DNA of 12,800 bases from Spirochaeta sp. (GTDB lineage: Bacteria; Spirochaetota; Spirochaetia; DSM-27196; Alkalispirochaetaceae). This document shows, one piece after another, positions 1 to 5,563 of the stretch (positions are counted from its first letter, which is position 1; each line of letters starts with the position of its first letter). A program made the translations under genes and the position numbers. The stretch is taken from the NCBI GenBank assembly GCA_007117185.1, contig SKHA01000289.1, forward strand, positions 1 through 12,800, given 5' to 3'. The notes under the pieces were generated by a model. That model saw only the letters and a list, made by a program, of their open reading frames with translations, was not told the DNA's origin and searched no databases.

Positions 1-505
1 CAAACTGGATTGCCTCATCAGTCACCGACTCCTGGACAGCGCCGGGGGAGGGCTGCGGCAAAACCCGCCGTGCGGCGACGAAGCGGCTGTGCCAGTAGTT
101 CGCGCTGAGGGGGGTGGTGGTGACCCCGCGATTAGGGCCATCGGAGATGGCGTGGATGATCGAATCCTGGCCCATGTAGATCGCCACATGGGAGATCGCT
201 CCGGCTCGGCCGGCAGTGGCGAAGAAGACCAGATCGCCCGGACGCAACTCGTTCCGGGAAACCGGTTGCCCGACGTTTGCCATTTCCCGGGAGACCCGGG
301 GCAGCTGCACGTGCCGCTGATAGACGTTTAGAACGAACCCGCTGCAGTCAAAACACGGTGGACTTGTGCCGCCGCTGCAGTAGCGCGCTCCAGTGTAACT
401 CTGCGCCGGAATAATAATCTCCCGCTGCACGTCAAGGGCGATGAGCGGTGATGAAAAAACGGCGATCAGGAAGAGCGTAAACGCCCGAAAATTGTTTCTC
501 CTCAT
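1..505 (-). CDS. Exported NlpC/P60 family peptidase (C-terminus beyond window)
   Basis: Probable cell-wall endopeptidase that cleaves peptidoglycan stem peptides in the periplasm. Read from the ATG at 505, the 168 visible codons begin with a signal peptide (basic MRRNN, hydrophobic stretch, likely cleavage after the LIA near residue 23). The NlpC/P60 core follows: the catalytic cysteine in DCSGFV (C54), then the PGDLVFF strand, then the first histidine in SHVAIYMG (H106) and a third polar residue in IIHA (H118), the usual C-H-H order. The frame stays open to base 1, so the last residues are missing. A strong Shine-Dalgarno GGAGG lies at 520-516, ten bases before the ATG, which fixes the start. 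The gene is divergent from the exported MsrA gene. No SH3 or LysM targeting domain is visible between the signal peptide and the catalytic core. The family call is firm; the exact bond cleaved is unknown. Confidence 0.93.
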   Translation of the reverse strand, partial: MRRNNFRAFTLFLIAVFSSPLIALDVQREIIIPAQSYTGARYCSGGTSPPCFDCSGFVLNVYQRHVQLPRVSREMANVGQPVSRNELRPGDLVFFATAGRAGAISHVAIYMGQDSIIHAISDGPNRGVTTTPLSANYWHSRFVAARRVLPQPSPGAVQESVTDEAIQF

Positions 506-511
506 TGTTCC

Positions 512-540
512 TTTCCCTCCAGATGATTCGTGACTATCTT
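512..540 (+). promoter_or_regulatory. Possible leaderless promoter for msrA
   Basis: TATCTT at 535-540 (four of six matches to TATAAT) ends six bases before the ATG at 547. A weak TTTCCC lies at 512-517 with a 17 bp spacer. There is no Shine-Dalgarno sequence in front of 547, 523 or 505. The call rests mainly on the same spacing recurring upstream of other genes in the window. Confidence 0.35.
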
Positions 541-546
541 TCTTTT

Positions 547-574
547 ATGATAAAGGGTATCACATTTTTTTCAA
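547..574 (-). promoter_or_regulatory. Sigma70-type promoter for the NlpC/P60 gene
   Basis: On the minus strand a -35-like TTGAAA (574-569) is followed after 16 bp by a -10-like TATCAT (552-547), each matching consensus at five of six positions. Transcription would start near 540 and give a leader of about 35 bases carrying the GGAGG ribosome binding site. The -10 overlaps the proposed msrA start codon, so the two divergent genes share this region. Confidence 0.55.
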
Positions 575-1185
575 CCATCCTGTGGTCGCTTCTCACTGTC
601 TTTTCCGTCCATGCGCAGCAACCGGCGTTCGATTTTTCTTCTCTGGCCCCCAACCAGGACGCTGCGGTTTTCGCCGGAGGGTGCTTCTGGTGCATGGAAC
701 CTCCCTACGACAGTATGGATGGAGTTGTTGCGACCATATCCGGCTACACCGGCGGCAGTATGCGCAACCCCACGTATCAGCAGGTGATTCGCGGTGGAAC
801 CGGTCATTACGAGGCGGTTCTGGTGGTCTTTGAGCCCTCCAGGGTCTCCTACGAACAGCTGCTGGAAGTGTTCTGGTTCAACGTGGATCCACTTGATCCG
901 GGTGGCCAGTTTTGTGACCGCGGCGAGATGTACCGTACCGGCATCTTCCCTCGAACTCCGGCCCAGGCACAGGCGGCCAGAGCTTCCCGGGATGCCCTGG
1001 ATCGGTCCGGGCGCTTGCGCTCGCCCATAGTTACGGAGATTCTCAACGCTGGCGCGTTTTACGTGGCGGAAGAGTATCATCAGGACTATTACCTGAAAAA
1101 CCCCCTGCGGTACCGGACCTACCGCGTTGGGTGTGGCCGGGATGCCAGGCTGCGGCAGCTTTGGGGGGCAGACGCACCGTATTGA
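547..1185 (+). CDS. msrA: Peptide-methionine (S)-S-oxide reductase MsrA, exported
   Basis: Reduces the S-epimer of methionine sulfoxide in proteins. From the ATG at 547 (212 aa) the N-terminus is a good signal peptide: MIKG, a hydrophobic run to about residue 20, then VHA-QQ as the likely cleavage site. The enzyme should therefore act in the periplasm. The MsrA domain spans about 38-212, with GCFWC carrying the catalytic C46, the conserved GGTGHYEAV stretch (83-91), QFCDRG (121-126) and EEYHQDYY. C196 in the C-terminal VGCGRD is a candidate resolving cysteine; C49 and C123 are also present. Earlier in-frame starts exist (TTG 505, ATG 523), but they place charged residues before the signal peptide and have no ribosome binding site. 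No MsrB domain is fused. The gene is divergent from the exported NlpC/P60 peptidase. Function is confident; the start is less so. Confidence 0.93.
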   Translation: MIKGITFFSTILWSLLTVFSVHAQQPAFDFSSLAPNQDAAVFAGGCFWCMEPPYDSMDGVVATISGYTGGSMRNPTYQQVIRGGTGHYEAVLVVFEPSRVSYEQLLEVFWFNVDPLDPGGQFCDRGEMYRTGIFPRTPAQAQAARASRDALDRSGRLRSPIVTEILNAGAFYVAEEYHQDYYLKNPLRYRTYRVGCGRDARLRQLWGADAPY

Positions 1186-1214
1186 CTCTGTAGTACTCAT
1201 AACGATGCATGCGG

Positions 1215-1220
1215 TATAAT
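1215..1220 (+). promoter_or_regulatory. Consensus -10 (TATAAT) before the PilZ gene
   Basis: A perfect TATAAT lies seven bases before the ATG at 1228. Transcription would start at about 1227-1228, so the message would be leaderless and the upstream ATG at 1219, inside the hexamer, would not be transcribed. No good -35 lies 16-18 bp upstream. A TTGACT at 1182-1187 is too far away (27 bp). No Shine-Dalgarno sequence is visible. Confidence 0.5.
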
Positions 1221-1227
1221 GTCCGCT

Positions 1228-1992
1228 ATGGATGCGACAGCGGCACAGCTGAAAAATGCGGGACGGCGGGTGCTTTTTGTCGACCCGCCCAGCGTCATAC
1301 AGGAGCAGATGATCCATTTCCTTGTGACTGCCCAATACGAGTCGGCAATTGTGAAGGACGCCAGGCGTATCCTGCCGGTACTGCGGGCGTTTCCCAACTC
1401 CATTGTGTACTTCAACATTGATTCCCACCAGGGTGGACCGGCCCTGGAGCAGTTCGTTCGTTCAGTAGTCGCCAGCCGGGATAACCACGGTGCCGATGTG
1501 GGGATCCTGGCCTATGACCAGGACGAGGAGCTGGCGCGCAAGTATCTGATGGACATCGGGACGAGCTGCGGGTTCGTTACCTTGAATCTGGGGTTCAAGA
1601 AGAGCGCCGGTATCATCGTTCGTGCCCTGGAGGCTGCGGAAGCTCGGGGTGAACGGCGGTTCGTTCGGGTTAAGGTCCCTGCCGGCAAGGGGACGTTCAA
1701 CCTTATCGCCGGTGGGGTGCGCAACGCGGGAAAGATTCTGGATATCAGTGAGGCAGGGATGGCGGTGCTTCTTGATACCCCTCATCCCATCGGCACCTAT
1801 TTCGCGGACATACAGTTGCAGCTCTGGGGGAGTATCTGTCGGGTTGCCGGCACGATCAGGGGAACCCGTCAGTCCCCTGATGGGCTGGTGAGTGTACTCA
1901 TGTTCGACGAGATCACCGAGAGCACGACCCGCGGCAAGATCTACGCTTTTTTGAAACGGGTTATGCAGCACGAAGTGGATCGAGTCGGTTAG
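1228..1992 (+). CDS. PilZ-domain protein with receiver-like N-terminal domain
   Basis: Likely cytoplasmic cyclic-di-GMP effector. The C-terminal half, from about residue 140 of 254, is a PilZ domain. The ligand-binding signature is intact: RRFVR (the RxxxR arginines, R143 and R147) and DISEAG (D172, S174, G177, the D/NxSxxG motif). The first ~125 residues resemble a receiver fold, with alternating strands such as RVLFVD, SIVYFNID and DVGILAYD, but I do not see the complete phospho-acceptor set, so it is probably a degenerate receiver or protein-binding domain. An in-frame ATG at 1219 would add three residues; I prefer 1228 because 1219 lies inside a perfect TATAAT. There is no transmembrane segment. 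Neighbours on the same strand (msrA, an esterase) give no clue to the output, which in this family is often motility or adhesion. Confidence 0.85.
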   Translation: MDATAAQLKNAGRRVLFVDPPSVIQEQMIHFLVTAQYESAIVKDARRILPVLRAFPNSIVYFNIDSHQGGPALEQFVRSVVASRDNHGADVGILAYDQDEELARKYLMDIGTSCGFVTLNLGFKKSAGIIVRALEAAEARGERRFVRVKVPAGKGTFNLIAGGVRNAGKILDISEAGMAVLLDTPHPIGTYFADIQLQLWGSICRVAGTIRGTRQSPDGLVSVLMFDEITESTTRGKIYAFLKRVMQHEVDRVG

Positions 1993-1996
1993 TCAA

Positions 1997-2025
1997 TTGA
2001 TTCTCCCGGCTATCCTTCGTATGTT
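1997..2025 (+). promoter_or_regulatory. Leaderless-type promoter for the esterase gene
   Basis: TTGATT (1997-2002) and TATGTT (2020-2025) are separated by exactly 17 bp. The -10-like hexamer ends six bases before the ATG at 2032, so transcription would begin at or next to the start codon. No Shine-Dalgarno sequence lies between the preceding stop codon and this ATG. Confidence 0.5.
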
Positions 2026-2031
2026 CCCATT

Positions 2032-2724
2032 ATGAAACCGTTTGATCTTGGAAATATTCCCGGTCCCCATGCACGGCAACCGGTCCTTACCGAGGGGCCC
2101 GAACCGGGCAATGCCGCCGGGGCGATCATCCTGCTGCACGGACGCGGCGCCGGCGCGCAGGACATATTTGGTCTTGGTCGCATTCTGACGGAGCGGCTCA
2201 AGCGGAAAGACCTCATCCTGGCGGCACCTCACGCCTTTGGTGCGTCGTGGTACCCGAATCGCTTCATGGAGCCGATAGAAACCAATCAGCCCTGGCTGGA
2301 TTCAGCTCGTGCCGCAGTGCACCTGCTCATAGAAGTGCTGACCGGAGAGGCTGCGTTACCTGCCAGCAGGGTGTTTCTGGTGGGATTCAGTCAGGGCGCG
2401 TGTCTGGCCACCGACGTAGTGGCCGGTCACCCTCGCAGGTATGGCGGGGTCCTGGCGTTCAGCGGGGGGCTCATCGGTCCGGCGGGGACGACATTCGATT
2501 ATCCGGGAGACCTGGATGGCACCCCGGTCTTTCTCGGATGCAGCGACGTTGATCCGCACATCCCCCATGAACGGGTTCACGAAACAGCGCAGGTCCTTAC
2601 AGCTCTCAACGGGAACGTGGAGCAACGGACCTACCCCGGAATGGGTCACACGATAAACGAAGACGAGCTTGGAGCGGCGGTTGAACTGATCGCCACCGCC
2701 CTCTCCTCCTCCTCGGGGGAGTGA
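2032..2724 (+). CDS. Alpha/beta hydrolase, phospholipase/carboxylesterase family
   Basis: Probable cytoplasmic serine esterase of the phospholipase/carboxylesterase (PF02230-type) family, 230 aa, the usual length for this family. Visible elements in order: the oxyanion-loop strand IILLHGRGA (32-40), the APHAFGASWYP segment (65-75), the nucleophile elbow GFSQG (S120), the acid in GCSDVDPHIP (D174 more likely than D172 by position in the family motif), and the catalytic histidine in PGMGHTI (H206). There is no signal peptide or membrane segment. The substrate cannot be read from sequence; members hydrolyse short acyl esters, lysophospholipids or acyl-thioesters. It appears to be a single-gene unit with its own promoter and faces the CrtZ-type gene tail to tail. 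The ATG at 2032 fits both the family N-terminus and the promoter spacing. Confidence 0.88.
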   Translation: MKPFDLGNIPGPHARQPVLTEGPEPGNAAGAIILLHGRGAGAQDIFGLGRILTERLKRKDLILAAPHAFGASWYPNRFMEPIETNQPWLDSARAAVHLLIEVLTGEAALPASRVFLVGFSQGACLATDVVAGHPRRYGGVLAFSGGLIGPAGTTFDYPGDLDGTPVFLGCSDVDPHIPHERVHETAQVLTALNGNVEQRTYPGMGHTINEDELGAAVELIATALSSSSGE

Positions 2725-2805
2725 ACCGCCGCGGTTGGTCCGCGCACCTCCCCGGGGGTGGTGCCGCTCTTCCGGAAGGCATCGGGAGGGAGAATCACCC
2801 CTCCC
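2724..2805. terminator. Convergent intergenic region with three inverted repeats
   Basis: Between the esterase stop and the CrtZ-type stop are three hairpin-capable repeats: AACCGC-C-GCGGTT (2724-2736, perfect); GCACC-T-CCCC paired with GGGG-T-GGTGC around a single G (2744-2764, one T-T mismatch); and GGGAGGG/CCCTCCC with an 8-base loop (2784-2805, overlapping the end of the CrtZ-type gene). None is followed by a T-tract in either direction, so classic intrinsic termination is not shown. They may stall polymerase, protect 3' ends or assist termination. Confidence 0.4.
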
Positions 2806-3328
2806 GGCGGATCGCTCGCTGCATCTCCCGGATCTCTTTCATCTTGGCGTCGATCGCCTCCTGATTCTCCGGGTTGTAGAACCGAGGCGCCCAGAGGAAG
2901 CTGAAGCTGATCGCCCCGCCCTGGGTCACCGTAGCGTGGTGGGCGCGGTGGGCGTTGATGATGCGCTTGAGATAGCGGCTTTTCGGTTTGAACTTCAGCC
3001 CCTTGATCCTGCCGTGAAACATGATGTCGTGAAACAGAACGTACCCCACACCGTACAGAGCCACCCCGAAACCTGACGCTGCCATCTCGTACCAACCCAT
3101 CCGCAAACCTGTGTAGATGAGAACAAACGAGAGGGTAGCAAAGAAGAAGAAGTAGAGATCGTTTTTCTGGAAGATCCTGCCCGAGTGATTGTGGTGATCG
3201 TAGTGCAGACACCACCCGGTACCGTGCATGATGTACTTGTGCATGAACCGGGCAACGAACTCCATGGCTATCGCCGACAGGGCGAAGGCAGCAACGCTGG
3301 CGATACTGCGGATAATGACTATTTCCAT
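2795..3328 (-). CDS. CrtZ-type carotene/fatty-acid hydroxylase superfamily membrane protein
   Basis: Membrane-bound non-haem di-iron oxygenase closest to beta-carotene 3-hydroxylase (CrtZ), which adds hydroxyls to carotenoid rings. From the ATG at 3328 the protein has 177 aa, the CrtZ size range. The histidine clusters are all present: HKYIMH (H30, H35), HYDHH (H42, H45, H46), HDIMFH (H100, H105) and HRAHH (H127, H130, H131). Hydrophobic spans lie near 3-22, 58-75 and 83-99. A TTG at 3364 would add 12 residues but coincides with the -35-like element, so 3328 is preferred. Some spirochaetes make carotenoids, which fits, but no other carotenoid gene is in the window. The related fatty-acid or sterol hydroxylase role is the alternative. 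Confidence 0.8.
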   Translation of the reverse strand: MEIVIIRSIASVAAFALSAIAMEFVARFMHKYIMHGTGWCLHYDHHNHSGRIFQKNDLYFFFFATLSFVLIYTGLRMGWYEMAASGFGVALYGVGYVLFHDIMFHGRIKGLKFKPKSRYLKRIINAHRAHHATVTQGGAISFSFLWAPRFYNPENQEAIDAKMKEIREMQRAIRREG

Positions 3329-3335
3329 GACAGGT

Positions 3336-3364
3336 AAAATACCCACCTGAGAGAATGCAGGCAA
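3336..3364 (-). promoter_or_regulatory. Leaderless-type promoter for the CrtZ-type gene
   Basis: On the minus strand TTGCCT (3364-3359) is followed after 17 bp by TATTTT (3341-3336), which ends seven bases before the ATG at 3328. AGGTGGG lies 13 bases before the ATG, too far for a normal ribosome binding site. The geometry matches that before the exchanger gene (TTGCCC, 17 bp, AATACT, 7 bp). Confidence 0.5.
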
Positions 3365-3385
3365 GCGCCGGCTGCCCGGGAGGGA

Positions 3386-4057
3386 TCAGGTTTCCACACA
3401 GGGCTGACAGGACAGCTCCAGCCCGGCGTCACCCAGGGAATAACCCCGTGGGTGGTCCGGGGCGCTGGCAACGGAAAACCGGATTCGCCACAGGGAGCGG
3501 CGAAGAGCGGGAAAGCGGGAGCGCCAGTCACGGAACGTGTCATTGGAGAGGACCATCGTCCTTTCCCGGTTCGCTCTCTCCAGGATCACCTGATCTGCGG
3601 GAGTCCCCGCCGGAACGATTTGGATGTGGTCGCACAGCGGCGCCAGATCCTCCAGCCCGTGCCCCCCCACCAGAGCTGGAAGGGTCGCGTCGGCGATACC
3701 TTCGATCCACTGTATACCGAAGCTGCGCAGATCCTGCAGCAGGTTGGAAACGACTCCTGGAGGCAGGGTCCAATAGAGGTTGTTCAGGTCTGCCAGAACG
3801 TGAAGGCGCTCTTCAGGGGTGAACCGCCGCCGCAGAATCCGCACCCCCGGAGGGGTATCGATGGTGCCGGAACAGACGAATTCTCTCAGGGAGCATTCTC
3901 GCCGGGTCATCGCGGCGAGAGCAGACGGATCCATGAGAATACTCCTCACGGATGGGTCGCTGACCCCGCGTTTCAGAATGGTGGCGCCGTGGATCCGCTG
4001 TCCCGGTGGTACCGCTTCCAGCACCCTCTTGAGCTCAAGAATCGCCTTCGGGTCCAT
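3386..4057 (-). CDS. Zc3h12a-like NYN (PIN-like) ribonuclease domain protein
   Basis: Small cytoplasmic protein (223 aa) whose second half looks like a NYN/PIN-like nuclease of the Zc3h12a type, metal-dependent RNases. The first nuclease strand is LADLNNLYW (88-96, D90). GTPADQVILERA (151-162, D155) matches the acidic helix, and VLSNDTFRDW (169-178, D173 and D177) is the characteristic xSNDxFRD motif. The first ~80 residues show no recognised domain but include a basic patch (RILRRRF, 73-79). The ATG at 4057 begins one base after the stop of the cardiolipin synthase gene, with no Shine-Dalgarno sequence, so translation is probably coupled. A TTG at 4075 would add six residues inside cls. The nuclease family call rests on motif recognition by eye; the RNA target is unknown. 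Two cysteines near the C-terminus (C217, C220) are noted. Confidence 0.62.
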   Translation of the reverse strand: MDPKAILELKRVLEAVPPGQRIHGATILKRGVSDPSVRSILMDPSALAAMTRRECSLREFVCSGTIDTPPGVRILRRRFTPEERLHVLADLNNLYWTLPPGVVSNLLQDLRSFGIQWIEGIADATLPALVGGHGLEDLAPLCDHIQIVPAGTPADQVILERANRERTMVLSNDTFRDWRSRFPALRRSLWRIRFSVASAPDHPRGYSLGDAGLELSCQPCVET

Positions 4058-4058
4058 G

Positions 4059-5489
4059 CTACTGAATGGGAGCAAACAGGTAGGCGATCCGAGAGACGAC
4101 CTTCAGTCGGATCGGCATCGTCTCAAGGTCTGCGGATTCCATCATGCGGCTATCCATGAAGTCCTTCTCAAACATCTGTTCCACTTCCCGGGCAATCCTC
4201 TCCCCCAGTATGATCGCGGTGATCTCAAAGTTCAGCCGGAACGAACGGTTATCCAGGTTAACCGTCCCGATGCCTGCGACCTGCCGATCCACCAGAAAGA
4301 CCTTCTGGTGCAGGAATCCCGGCAGGTAGCGGTAAATCTTGACCCCGGCGTGTATCATCGGGCGCAGAAACGCGAACGCCGAGAAGAACACCAGGAGGTG
4401 ATCAGGCCGGTCGGGGATCAGGATTCGGACATCCACCCCCCGGAGAACTGCCAGTTTGAGCGCGTCCTGCACCCCTTCATCAGGAACGAAATAGGGGCTG
4501 GCGATCCACAGGCGCTCCCGGGCAGAGTGAATCGCGTGCTGGACCATCAGTCCGGCGGTACCTACCTCATCCGCCGGTCCCGACGGCAGCACCAGCGCCA
4601 CGTGGCCACCCGCCCGGGAAAACGCCGCTGGAGTTGACCAGTCCAGGGGGAGATACTGCCCCGTGGCCCAGTGCCAGTCTTCCAGAAAGGGCAGCTGCAA
4701 CCCCACCAGTGCCGGTCCGCTTATCAGCAGGTGGGTGTCCCGCCATGGACCAAACCGGGCGCTCCGTCCCAGGTACTCGTCACCGAGGTTGAGCCCCCCG
4801 ATAAAACCAACTCGACCGTCAACCACAAGTACCTTGCGATGATTGCGGAAATTGATCTGAAAGCGGTTGCGAAAACCCCGGGTGGAGGAAAAGGGAACAA
4901 TCTCAACACCCCCGCGGCGCAGTTCCCGGACGTACTCCCGGGGCAGCTGGTAACTTCCGATCTCGTCGTACAAAAAATGGACCCGCACCCCCCGTTGGGC
5001 ACATGCCAGCAGCGCCTCCTTCATCTCCTGCCCGATTCTGTCAGCGCGAACGATATAGAACTGGACCAGTACATACGACTGCGCGTCCTTGAGCTCCCGA
5101 AAGATGCGCTCGAAAGCCTGCTCACCTCCCTGGAGAATCACCACCTCGTTACCTCGGGTGAAGGGGATTTTGGCGATCCGCTCCACCGCTTCAATCTGAC
5201 CTTGTTCCAGTTTGTTCCTATCGTGCAGGTGCAGGTGCTGCTCAACGGAGAGTCGGATCTCCGGAAAGCGTCCCTGGAGCTGCCGGTCCACCTTTTTTCG
5301 GGATTCCACGTATCCGTTGAAGCGGGAACGGCCGAAGATCCAGTACGCCGGGACCGCCAGGTAGGGAAAGGTATTCAGACTGACGATCCATGCGATTGCA
5401 CCCTGGGAAGTGCGGGTGGTCAACAGTGCCGAGATTGAGGAGATGACGCCGAGAATCTGGGCGATGGTGACGATGATCGCGATGGCCAT
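4059..5489 (-). CDS. cls: Cardiolipin synthase (phospholipase D type)
   Basis: Membrane enzyme that forms cardiolipin, normally by condensing two phosphatidylglycerol molecules. The 476 aa length and layout are typical of bacterial ClsA-type enzymes: two N-terminal transmembrane spans (about 3-22 and 30-52), then two phospholipase D domains. Both HKD motifs are intact: NHRKVLVVD (H217, K219, D224), followed by GFIGGLNLGDEY, and LHQKVFLVD (H394, K396, D401), followed by GIGTVNLDNRS. The family segment SPYFVPDEG is at 331-339. A Shine-Dalgarno-like GAGGAGG lies 13 bases before the ATG, longer than ideal; no other in-frame start is available between them. The gene heads a two-gene unit with the NYN nuclease and is divergent from the CaCA exchanger. 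Confidence 0.94.
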   Translation of the reverse strand: MAIAIIVTIAQILGVISSISALLTTRTSQGAIAWIVSLNTFPYLAVPAYWIFGRSRFNGYVESRKKVDRQLQGRFPEIRLSVEQHLHLHDRNKLEQGQIEAVERIAKIPFTRGNEVVILQGGEQAFERIFRELKDAQSYVLVQFYIVRADRIGQEMKEALLACAQRGVRVHFLYDEIGSYQLPREYVRELRRGGVEIVPFSSTRGFRNRFQINFRNHRKVLVVDGRVGFIGGLNLGDEYLGRSARFGPWRDTHLLISGPALVGLQLPFLEDWHWATGQYLPLDWSTPAAFSRAGGHVALVLPSGPADEVGTAGLMVQHAIHSARERLWIASPYFVPDEGVQDALKLAVLRGVDVRILIPDRPDHLLVFFSAFAFLRPMIHAGVKIYRYLPGFLHQKVFLVDRQVAGIGTVNLDNRSFRLNFEITAIILGERIAREVEQMFEKDFMDSRMMESADLETMPIRLKVVSRIAYLFAPIQ

Positions 5490-5502
5490 AGCGGCATCGT
5501 GG

Positions 5503-5509
5503 CCTCCTC
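5503..5509 (-). promoter_or_regulatory. Shine-Dalgarno for cls, better spaced for an out-of-frame ATG
   Basis: GAGGAGG (5509-5503) is 13 bases from the cls ATG at 5489 but only 5 bases from another ATG at 5497. That ATG opens a 25-codon frame overlapping the start of cls and ending with TGA at 5422-5420. A weak TTGACG (5524-5519), 17 bp, CACGAT (5501-5496) arrangement also precedes cls, but the -10 match is poor. Confidence 0.4.
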
Positions 5510-5527
5510 ACCCGTTCCCGTCAAGTA

Positions 5528-5556
5528 TTGCCCCTGTCAACAGGGTTGTGAATACT
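5528..5556 (+). promoter_or_regulatory. Leaderless-type promoter for the CaCA exchanger
   Basis: TTGCCC (5528-5533) and AATACT (5551-5556) are 17 bp apart, and the -10-like hexamer ends seven bases before the ATG at 5564. Each hexamer matches consensus at four of six positions. The spacer contains the palindrome described separately. Confidence 0.45.
5532..5545. promoter_or_regulatory. Candidate operator: CCCTGT-CA-ACAGGG palindrome
   Basis: A perfect 6-bp inverted repeat with a two-base centre sits between the -35 and -10 elements of the exchanger promoter, where a bound repressor would block polymerase. A second, offset pair AGTATT (5525-5530) and AATACT (5551-5556) flanks it. Because the gap also serves cls on the other strand, both genes could be controlled. 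No regulator is identified. Confidence 0.4.
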
Positions 5557-5563
5557 GGATGGT

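Noticed and set aside
1182..1187. TTGACT as a -35 for the PilZ gene.
   Set aside because: The distance to TATAAT is 27 bp, too long for a sigma70 promoter, and no -10 lies 17 bp after it.
571..1428. A 285-codon minus-strand open frame opposite msrA and the PilZ gene.
   Set aside because: It spans two well-supported genes and their gap, and its protein shows no family features.
4671..5438. Long plus-strand open frames opposite cls (also 3819-4637 and 3452-4159).
   Set aside because: They are antisense shadows of cls and the NYN gene; no domains or ribosome binding sites.
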